Part shown: positions 27,425-39,400 of the stretch, one piece after another
Layout: each line of letters starts with the position of its first letter
Position numbering within the stretch: the first letter of the stretch is position 1
Assembly: GCA_903813345.2 (NCBI GenBank)
Contig: CAIIXF020000002.1
Span: 15,818,467-15,882,466 of the forward strand
From: Owenia fusiformis
Taxonomy: Eukaryota; Annelida; Polychaeta; Sabellida; Oweniidae
Reading direction: 5' to 3'
DNA: 64,000 nucleotides
Made by a program: the position numbers and the translations under genes
The notes under the pieces: generated by a model
What the model saw: the letters and a program-made list of their open reading frames with translations, nothing else
Database searches by the model: none
Told to the model about the DNA's origin: nothing

Positions 27425-30400
27425 GGTCTCCTTTTTATGTTTCTTGAATTAACATGAAATTTTCAGGAATTATTGTCAATTCCAATGTGCATAAGGTAAT
27501 TTATCTATAAAGTTAGTATAAAAGCTTAAAAATGTCCGGGTCTATGGCTGTCATGGCAACATAGTATTCTGTACCCTAGAGCATTTTAATAATTAAACAT
27601 CATGTTAATCATTCAATCCAACACATAATCTTTATCTGATAAAAATAATATATGAATATTTAATTTTCTGGTAACCCAATTTAAAAACCAGAACAACGGC
27701 AACGCCAAAGCGTAGCGAATCCCATCGAACATTTTTCAAAAGGGGCACCTTCTACCAAAAGTGTCATTAGACAGTGTGCCATGCTTATAATATTCACATA
27801 TCAAATATGAACAAAATCGCTCTACTACTTTTCGAGTTATAGTAAAATACGTTAAAATGGTGGCCATTTTGAAAAATGGCCGCCTTCTACCAAAAGTCTC
27901 ATTAGACAGTGTGCCATGCTTATAGGGGTTCACGTACCAAATATGAACATAATCGCTCCACTACTTTTCGAGTTATAGTAAAATAAGTTAAAATGGCAGC
28001 CATTTTTCAAAATGTCCGCCATTTTTCAAAATGGCCACCTTCTACCAAAAAGTGTCATTAGACAGTGTACCATGCTTACAGTATTCACATACCAAATATG
28101 AACAAAATCGCTCCACTACTTTTCAAGTTATAGTAAAATACATTAAAATGGCGGCCATTTTGAAAAATTACCGCCCTCTACCAAAAGTGTCATTAGACAG
28201 TGTGCCATGCTTATACGTATTAACATACCAAATATGAACAAAATCGCTCCACTACTTTTCGAGTTTTAGTAAAATAAGTTAAAATGTCGGCCATTTTTCA
28301 AAATGTCCGCCATTTTTCAAAATGGCCGCCTTCTACCAAAAGTGTCATTAGACAGTGTGCCATGCTTATAGTATTCACATACCAAATATGAACAAAATCG
28401 CTCCACTACTTTCGAGTTACAGCAAAAATCGTAAAATAACGAGTAAAGGACACCATTTTTCAAGATGGCTGCCATGTGCTTTTTTAATATCTACATTTCT
28501 AGCTTTATTAATGTCCTATATAATTTTTTTTACATTTAAAACATATTGCTATTACAGTTTTACATATTGCACCTAAATTACTGTAAAATCTGCAGTAAAA
28601 TGGCCGCCATTTTTAAATGAGTGGCCATTTTGAAAATCGGCTTTCGAGCAGAACTTCTACCCCCATAGGGTATATGTGTACAAAATATGAATAAAATCGG
28701 GCCAACGGTATTTGAGTTATTGCCCGGACGGACGGACGGACGGACGTACGTACGGACGGACGGACGTACGTACGGACGGACGGACGTACGTACGGACGGA
28801 CGTACATACGGACGGACGGAGGCGTTCCCTATATCCCTCCGAACTTCGTTCGATGGGATAATTAAGCCAATGAAAGAAAACATCCAAAATGAGTTTATCA
28901 GCTCTATGTTACTTGAATCCTTGATTAATTTAGGAAGGGCTTTCGACTACAGACAGTTCAGGAGGAACATTGTTAATTTTGTGAAGAGGAAAATGCTTAT
29001 TTAAGAACTTTTGAAATAAACAGGATGTTCCCAGATATTCTTTTTCATAAAATATAGAATTCTGTATGTACTAGTATGGAGACTTAAAATGTTAAAATGT
29101 TTTTGTTAAAGATGATGGCAGATAAAAAACTAATATGCCTTTTATTAAAGACCTAGTTGTAAAATAACACAGAAATGATACGACATCCTTGCAGCATTCA
29201 TTTTGTTATTATTACTGGAATATAAATCATAGATTTCAGCCAGTCAATGCTCATACATGTACTGTTTTATCGAATACAGTATTATAACAATATTGTAAGA
29301 AGAATAACAATATTGATAATAAAGGTATGTAGTTATTCAAAATTCAAGTTATTCAGTGATTTGATATTGAAAAATTGCCAGAGAAAGATAATAATGAGAT
29401 ACATCCTTTAAAGTAGAAAATGTTTTATTTGTTTTTTCAGTCTACGATTTCGTCTGTCGCACCTCGCCAAATGGAAATGAAACTGCTGAGGCGAAAATGA
29501 GCTAAAACAACTTGCCACGCGTGTCTAGAACAAAAGACCATTATTTTGGCGACTATAGTATCAATACTTACTTGAAATATCCCGACCATTGAACAAAATA
29601 AACCACTCTTTCGTGACGTGAACTCCTGATTTGTTTTCATAATTTTTTTACATTACGCGGGTCGGTTCAATTCAATGCTTCAATTATCAGACCCCCTCTG
29701 GGAGTCATTGCTACGCAGGCAATCTGCGCTGGTTTCTCCCCTCTGGTTCAGTATTTGATTGGTTCAAATATTATGCTGAAATATTCAATGGTTTCGAGAT
29801 TTCCATAATACCTACGCTATCAGGGGTATCGCGAAACCTTATTGATTGACAGATATCGCGTAGACACGACGTGTGACTTCAGGCTGAATGACCAATCAAA
29901 ACGTTATCAGGTTGAGCTGCCTAAACAAAACAAACTTCCCATCTATGACTTGAAATTCAATGATCTGATCCAGTGTTTCGTTAGAGTTACAATATATTAT
30001 GTAATTAAATGTACATTGGAAGGTTAGAGTCATTAATATAAATTAAATCATGCGATTCAATGTTGATTTAAAACGGATTTCGCGATGAAAATGCACGAAG
30101 ACCGAGTCCAATGTAGCGGGTCATGTTGTCGTCGATCGGTGATTGAATCAGCCTACATGTTCAGCGATCGTTTCAACGTTTATTGTTGAAATCTTCTCAC
30201 CTTTGGTTATCCAATCGATGCCCCGGCATCCACTAAACTCTCATTGATATTTATCTGATAAAATATTTGTATTTTCATGATGAATTCGTGCTCAGATTCA
30301 GGTGAAAAGTGTACTTGTTTTTGACCGTGCATAATAATGAGCTAACGCTACAGGACATCAACAAACTGTCGGTAAAGCACATGGCTTTCTCTTTGGTACA

Positions 30401-33400
30401 AGGCGTCATAATAGAAATCAAGATAAGTAAAAGAGACCGACTTGGGCAAGGCTAGAGACATATTTACCTTGCATAATTTAACCACATGTCTTTGATTCTT
30501 TCAGTAATCTTTCAGTAATTTGTCCCATAAAGATTTTTGAGGTTTTATTTTCATTTCAAAGGGAAATTAAAAACCCGGGATTAAAAATCCAGCCCCGGGA
30601 CGGCGGGAGCTAGCCCCGGGACTCCCGGGAGCCAGATCAAATGAAATGATCAACACTTCTGATTTTTTAGCTTATATCTTTTGAACCGAGCTGATGGAAT
30701 AGCAGTTTTATGTGTCGTGTCTCTGTTTAATTTATGTGTCATTTCCAGATCAGCCATCTAGTTCGAAAGGAAAGGGATTCAAATAAGGGGGTGCTGGAAA
30801 GGCTGTCCCAGTTCTCAATCTTCTTCAAAACAATTAAGCATTAGGCATGACAAACAAAAGGGTAGGTTCAACCCTATACTTTAGAATGAAACAAGTACTT
30901 TCCTATAATCATTAATAATAACTATAAACTGCCTGAAAATATCTGACATACTAACTATGTCTTGCTACTGCAAAACAGAACAGAAAACACTTTTAATTTT
31001 CTAACTTGAAGCGAGTAAAGGTTGAAAAAAAATGATCTAGAGAAATTGCCTGCATAACTTGAAATGTAAGAGGGTTTATCTTCAACCAATGTTCAGTGAA
31101 TTTTCTAAAATCCCCCTTCTAAATTTGCTTGTAAATTAAAGTGCCAATATATTTTTGAGTGATATATAATTATTGTGTCACTTGGCTACTAATTTTGGCC
31201 ACATGCATATTATTTTTACATTTACAAGGGTATTATTATTGCCTTCAATAAGTCATTCTGATATCCATCACATGTTTCTGCTGTCAAACTAGCAATAAGC
31301 GCAGAATACATGTACTTTTTTACTGTCTAACATCTTGTGTCCAAAGCATAATAAAATGCCTTCATTTAACATAGGACATTGAAACGATGACATATTAGCT
31401 AATAATTTTCTTGGTGATGCACAAATTAAACTGCTTTAACAATTCAAGAAAAAATGTTTTTTTCTGAGCAATTATATTGTATATCACTATTCCTTATCAA
31501 TTTAATAATTCTGAGAATATTCATTTGAGTAAATCAACAGATGGCACTTTAAAGGTCAGGTTTTATGCAGTTAACATCTGAGACCTGAGAATATATGAAT
31601 GACCCAGCAGCTCATCCTGAATATTATATGTACCATATTCTCTGTAATTAGTGCCGGGCATTTAGAAAATTGAAAATACATCCTTCAGGCCATTCTAATA
31701 AGCACCCATATACTGTATAACACAATGTATTCGCGTGCATGATGAATTTGCGTAAATTCGCGAGGGTATGTATTCGCAAATTCATCGTGTAGCGAAATAA
31801 ATATGTAGGCTACTAAGACATAAAATGAAAATTGTTAAATGTGATGGCGCCATTTCCAAAGTTTACCATAGGGTTATTTTTGTAAACAGTCAACCTTGAA
31901 TGTATTGATGTTTGCAAACCAGGAAATAAAACAAATATGTTTATAATCATCGTGTTTATTGCTTCATATTGTAAAATGAAACATCATACCATAAAAAAAA
32001 CTATTGTTGTTGATATTGTTTAAAACATGTAAAAACAAGTCAAACGTCCAGATCAAACTTACGATAAATCATCAGTGATTTCCTGCATAGATTTGTAATT
32101 TGATCGGCGTACTATTAATTCTGAAGTCAATTAGAATCCAAGTATCAGTCATGCAGGATTCCCAAGTATCCATGAGAACTAGTTGTGTGCACCCGTGGTA
32201 CATTTCTTAATCGATTATCGAAAAATATTAATTGATCAATTATCGATTAATCGATTCTAACATATTTTTATATAACAAGTCCCGGTTAAGTTTTTTGAGC
32301 AGAAAATTATTGGCGACGTTGTAGCTTTTCCCCTGGAGTCGTCGCCATTTCTTGACCGTTTCTAGACTGAATAAAATTATAACTTTTAAATACACCAACA
32401 TTCACCTTCCGTTTGATTGCATACTTGTATTGAAGAAACTTATGGGATATATTGGATCAGTAAAACACAAAAAAACAAAGGTAATCGTCGGTATTCAGGG
32501 TAATTATAGTTTGTTTGGCAGTTTGAGCTTAGCGTGTCAGTTCTCAAATCAGTCAATGACGTCACGTAAGCTTACTCGCGGCGATTAACCTTATTATAAA
32601 CAAAGCGCTATTCATAGAATTAATTCTTTATCTGTTTATTGGCCGAGTCAAATATGTGGTCAAACAATCACCGGGGGAATCTCATTTAAATTGATACATG
32701 CATAATTCGCGATGGGCACAAAACGCAAAATTAAAATGACGCAAATTAATGATGTAAATGAAAAACGCAAAAATTTAATGCGCAGATTTAATGTGTTATA
32801 CAGTACTGAATGTTTGACATGTACACATTTAAAAAAAACGTATATCTTAAAGAAGCTGTATAACATAAGATTCTTTCCTTAGACAATCAGGTATGTCCTA
32901 TAATTATTGCTCATATAATACCTTATATACCTTGGATATATCTTGAGAATTACTTATGTTAGAATTATGGTCCTCTGTGGATTAGGTCTCTCATTTACTT
33001 GGCCGATTGAGTATAAAGGTATATGGAAATAATTGTAATTAGGTCCCAGAATAAATGAAATGATAGGGGGACAGTCATCTCCTAGGGTCAAAATATTACA
33101 TGCTCGCATACATGTTCTCTTACATACATGTAACTTAACCTCCCTATTTAAACTCTGGTAGCTATACCTACACAAAGGACACTACTTCAGTTGCGTTTAG
33201 TTGAGTCTTAATCAGTCTATATATATCTAGATTTGACATTTATAGTGTTTATATAGAATTAGTGAGAGTGATTCATTTGGTGAAAGCAATATTTTTATCT
33301 AACATTTAATATGATGATAAAGCATTACAAGGCATTAACAAAATACTACCACCTGCAAATGGTAACAAAAGTGCAACAATTGTTACAATTTACTGACCGC

Positions 33401-36400
33401 TTCTTAGTGGTAACAAAAATGAGGGATACCATTACCATGATTGATAACCATGTAGTTTTTTCTATTTGCTTCATATTTCAGTCTTAAAACAAGGCATTAA
33501 CAAGCAAAATATCACCACCTGCCATTTGCTAGGTGCTGACTGCCGACCACCATCCACAAAAATGAAAACTATAACAATATGTCACCACTTTTGGTGGTAA
33601 CATAAAAACAATTTGATATTTTGTTTGCAAAATTATCAAATAAAAATTAGGAAATTATCAAATAAAAATAGTTATTGTCTCGCATATAAAAGTTAATTTA
33701 CAATGAAAAGATAACTGGAATAATTTCAAACATGTACTTAGAATGTATTTCTGAGCTCATTTCATGTTTTCTCTTGATTTGTCAGTGTCCATTAGGACCA
33801 CCATATACAACAGTGACATCCTCAGCTTCTGGTGTATGGAGAAAAAGCTGTGGAGTTCATTGTTCAGATTATTAAACTTGGCAAACATGAGCCTAGACTC
33901 TCCCAAAGGTTAAATAGAAATGATTTCCTGAACATAACCGTTCAGCAAATAATGGTATAAATACTGGCAACAACTATCCACAAAATAATGACCCCATGGG
34001 AATATTTTTAGAATTACAAATTATTCTGGCAAATGTTTCAGTGTTAAGGTAAGAAACCTTGAACAAATGTTTCAGTGTTAAAGTAAGAAACCTTGAACAT
34101 AGTAAGGTCAGGAAGTTGTTCTCTCTCCACTAATTGAAGGTCACATTCAGTCCTTCAAAGAGACAAGTGTTCATTGCACAACTATTCCACATTTCTAATA
34201 CCATGTATAAAAGTCTGACTTGGACTTTGAGAGTCTGGAACTGGAAATCTTAAGGCAATACTCATACTGGAATTTCAGGATAGTAGTCATACTGTTAAAC
34301 CAGTATTCTTCAGTCATGGAATACCTGATGGATCAAGATGGGCAACAGTCAGTCATGAATGTTCTAGATAATGCAACACTTTAATTAGCCTGCCCAATAT
34401 GGATTCCCATGGCAATCCCTTCATTGAGGAAAAGAGACAAAATGTAACGTGACTACTACAACTAGTTTCAATACAAGAACATCAATACCCTGGGCACAAC
34501 ACTTTAGTCTGCTCTGTAAAAGTGTATGATGGTTAGATGTACCATTGTAATCCGTCACATATTTAGGCAGTGATCTCCCCAGCATTAAAGCAAGTGGGCG
34601 CATCTCCCCTGAGATTTTGAAAATAGGCTCGCACCCACCTGAAAATCTACTTGCACCCACTTGAAAATCATGAAAAATTGGCATAGTTTGACCAATTTTT
34701 GTCTGAATTATGAAAATGAGAATTTCGCACACACCTGGGAAAAAATCCTGGGGAGATCAATCCATAATAGGGCTAAGACTTCTTCGAGGAAAGTGCAATC
34801 TAAATATTAGAAAGGGAAGTGCTCTCCCAAGAATCAGCAATAACTTACTTTTCCAAGACAGATATGTTTCACACTTGAAACAACAACTCAGTCAAAATTA
34901 CCTTGAGCTTGTTATATTTAGAATCTAGAACACCCATCAATAAACTTACATGAACATGTAACTTTTAATATTCTGGAGATGAATGTAAGTTTTGATAGGT
35001 CAGGACAATATCTGCAAATTTTGTGATTTAAGGCAATCAAAGTATCATTTATATGCGACTGCTAGTGATGAGACAAATACTAAGGCACTTCTATGTTCTA
35101 ATTTTCTTAGTTTTTCACAAATGTTTACCATATTGTAAAAGGGCATGAAAAACAAACATTTATGTCCAAGGCTTATACCTTAAAGTTGAAAATGCACTAT
35201 ATCTATGATATGTGACCTATTTGTGACCATCTACACTATTTCACAATATGACTTGTGACCATCTAATAACGCTCTATTTCACAATATGGCATTTGACCAT
35301 CTAATAACTCTCTATTTCACATTATGATATTTGACCATACCTCTATTTCATAATATGGCATGTGACCGTCTAATAACTCTCTATTTCACATTATGATATT
35401 TGACCATCCCTCTATTTCACAATATGACATGTGACCATCTAATAAGTCTCTATTTCACAATATGGCATGTGACCATCTAATAACTCTCTATTTCACATTT
35501 TGATATTTGACCATCCCGCTATTTCACAATATGACATGTGACCATCTAATAAGTCTCTAATTCACAATATGATATTTGACCATCCCTCTATTTCACAATA
35601 TGACATGTGACCATCTAACAAGTCTCTATTTCACAATATGGCATGTGACCATCTAATAACTCTCTATTTCACATTATGATATTTGACCATCCCTCTATTT
35701 CACAATATGACATGTGACCATCTAATAAGTCTCTAATTCACAATATGATATTTGACCATCCCTCTATTTCACAATATGACATGTGACCATCTAACAAGTC
35801 TCTATTTCACAATATGGCATGTGACCATCTAATAACTCTCTATTTCACAATATGACATGTGACCATCTAATAAGTCTCTAATTCACAATATGATATTTGA
35901 CCATCCCTCTATTTCACAATATGACATGTGACCATCTAACAAGTCTCTATTTCACAATATGTCATGTGACCATCCCTCTATTTCACAATATGACATGTGA
36001 CCATCTAACAAGTCTCTATTTCACAATATGGCATGTGACCATCTAATAACTCTCTATTTCACAATATGACATGTGACCATCTAATAAGTCTCTAATTCAC
36101 AATATGATATTTGACCATCCCTCTATTTCACAATATGACATGTGACCATCTAACAAGTCTCTATTTCACAATATGTCATGTGACTAACTAATAATCCAAG
36201 CATTATTTTTTATTCATTCTAAAATAGTACATACATCAAGCAAACAAGGCAATGATCACAAACATGAGAAACATAATAGAGAATTAGAGTAATAACCATT
36301 CATTGTAGAGAGATATGGTATAAAGATGAATGACATGATAGGGCTAATTGGATATTGATCCATTCTAGCCAGACCATTTCACAACTCTCCCTGCTTGTAT

Positions 36401-39400
36401 GGAAATGAGAGGACATGTTCAGAAAGGGTTACCATGATTTTATATTGTATGTATTGAGAAGTACAAAACATTAATATGAGAAAATGGAAAACATAATAAT
36501 TGCACTTGTGTGTCTGTATGAGATAATGATTAGAGACCAATCCCAGAATTTCTATTTAGCTGTTCTGAGTCTGGATACATTCCTCATCTGAGATGTCTAT
36601 TGTGGTGCCTAGATTGTAATGTATCAAATGAATGAATGCAATTCCATATACAATCCTACCTAAATGCTTTATTAGGGTTTTCTTTACAATGCTGTATAAC
36701 ACCCCATGCAGACGGATCGCCAAAAAGTACATTCATATGATGTGAGACTCGACATTCACCAGGAAAGTAGAAACATTTTGTCACCCATGAAGCAAATTAA
36801 TTTTTACTGCTTAATAAATGGTCAAGGACAGTAACATTAAGTTCTATAAGCATGAGAATAGCATGACGTCTTGATATTTCAAGGTAACTCGTTCAAAAGT
36901 GATCGAAATTACGATGTTAAGATAAAGCAGTGATGAAATATTTGTTGATTTCTTTGAAAAACTAAGATATATACAACACATATAGACTTTTTTAAAACAG
37001 AAAAAACATGTATAAAATGTAAGGCCTGCAGGTCAGATTTTCCCTGGTAGCATTACATTGGTCTCATACATGTCATACAATTAATTTTTGCAATACACCT
37101 ATCATTCGAACTTATGATCGGACATAAGTATGATGTTACTTTATAAATATTACATTGAAGTACACATCATATTTATGTCCGATCATAAGTTAAGCAGTAA
37201 AAAATTAATTTGCATCATGGCTGACAAAATGTTTCTACTTTCCTGGTGAATGTCGAGTCTCACATCATATAAATACAATTTTAGGCGATCTGTCTGATGG
37301 GATGTATTAGGTTTTTCTGTGCAAAACTTTGAGCCAAAACAACAGGCCAGAGCACAATACATGTACATGTACAGGGTGATCACTAAGTTCTGGGAATTGG
37401 TCTGTCATTTCAATATTTTTCAACCAATTCAGTTGAAACTTCCAGCAAATGTACATTGTATAATTCTGAATTGACAGACAATGTTTCATGGACATATTAC
37501 TTTTACAATTTATTTTATTGCAATTATAAAAAAAGTAAAAGTGGTCAGCGGGTCAGCAAATTTTGACTGACGTTAATTTGAAAAATATCCTGCTAAAACA
37601 TATTCATCTTGCCTAGATCGTTGGTTCAAACTTATTGTACTAGAGGCAGAACAGTACTCTTGAAGTCATTTATTCAGAAGTATTCTTCATTGCTGGTAGG
37701 ATCATTTCATTTATAATGATTTCCATAGGCCTGAATGCCTATGTATTGTTGTCAAACCTACTGTAGTCCATAAAGTTGCTTTCCAGTCCTCCCCTTGGTA
37801 TCCCTTTAAAATTTGCTCAAGCTGTTGAGATCAGTCCCTCATTGGAACCAAACTTATGATGATCTCTATATGAAGCTTCAACAGTCAAATTTAGTGAACC
37901 TAATGGTGGTTCATCTGGTGAACATTACATGGTGAATATGGGGCATGAACAACTTGTGTGAACCTTAATTCTTCAAGACTAGTATGGGCAATTTGAGGAA
38001 TGGGAAGAAAAATAGTCACAATGGAAGATAACTCCCCGCTATTTTGAGTCATGATTGTGAATTTGAGAGTCTGACCAATGATAAGAAAATTGAGCAAAGT
38101 GGACTCTTATATCACAATACAGATGTTACTTTAAAAACTAAACTTAGAAATATTTGAAAACATAAAAAATCACAGAAATTTCTCTACCAAATAGGTATTA
38201 ATTAACCATACTTTTGGATCAAGTAAAATAAAAATGAATTCAAGTTTTTCTTGACCCGCTACGCCATTTGTCATGTTGCTATAGTAACAATAATTATCCA
38301 TTGTGACATCATATGACAATGAAACTGTTTTATCCAACCCAAAACTATATTCTCCATTTACCTTGAAAATTTCAAGTAGATTGGTTGAAAAATAATGAAA
38401 TGACAGATAAATTCCCAGAACTTAGTGATCACCCTGTATTTATGATTAATATAAGATGATCATAATAAGGAGTAAAGGCACATGTATATCAGAAATATCT
38501 TTGTCTTCGATCAAAGGAATTCTCAAAGATGATGAGAGGATGAGGATAAGTTTTTTGAGATTTAGTAGAGATTGGATGGTTTAGATATGACCGCGAAGCA
38601 AATAAAATAAAATTCACACAGATTTGCACAATATAGAGTATTACTGATACGATATTGGTAGTTCATTATTCCAATGGATGAGTTCGTGTTCCCCAGAATT
38701 TTCCTCAATTAAGTGTATGCAAAAATATCATTTGCACATTACTGACAAACATTGATCAAAGCAATCTAATTTTTTATGAATTTTCTCGTTTTCAAAAGTG
38801 CAACAATCCAATTTTTCATGAATTTTCCAATTTTCAAAAGTACAAAGTAAAAGTAGGCCTTTTTTCAAAATCTTAATTGGGGAGCATCCACTTGCTTCAA
38901 TTCTGGGGAAATCACTGTGTTAGTTTTCTAGAATGATGATGCACCTACCTAAAATGGGTTCTCCTTCTTCCACCTCATAGATGTCCTTGCAGAATGCATA
39001 TGTACACTCGGATATGTGCACTCGTCCTGGTTTGCCAGATGACTCCATAAGATTTGCCATTGTTACATCGTTGGACCATACATCAAACTTAAATCTGCGT
39101 GTGCCGACAAGTCCACACAGTACTGTGCCAGTGTGAACACCTACTCTCATATTCACTTCTTCATTATTATCTTCATCAAATTGTTGGATTGCTTTAATCA
39201 TTCCAATGCCCATTTCGACGCAGCATTTGGCATGATCAGCTTTAGGTTCAGGGCAGCCAGACACACAATAGTAACAATCACCAAGTGTGCTGATTTTCTC
39301 GCAACCACTCTTAGTACACAGTACATCAAATCGTCCAAAAAGATCATTCAAAAGTGCGACTAGATGTGCTGCAGTCTTATTGGAGCTCATTTTCGTGAAT

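Larger units (their letters stand above)
20191..38948 (-). other. ADCY9 intron 1 (18.8 kb)
   Basis: It contains the listed mobile elements, LINE tail and minisatellites. The stretches between about 22,165 and 24,640, and 30,240 and 33,320, hold no feature I can support beyond fragments. Among these are ATCGATTA-rich sequence near 32,215-32,270 and CCCGGGACT words near 30,590-30,630, both typical of decayed hAT-type elements. Confidence 0.7.

Noticed and set aside
28687-29004. Open frames over the CGGACGGA run (RTDGRTYGRT repeats)
   Set aside because: Simple-repeat translation with no coding support on either strand.
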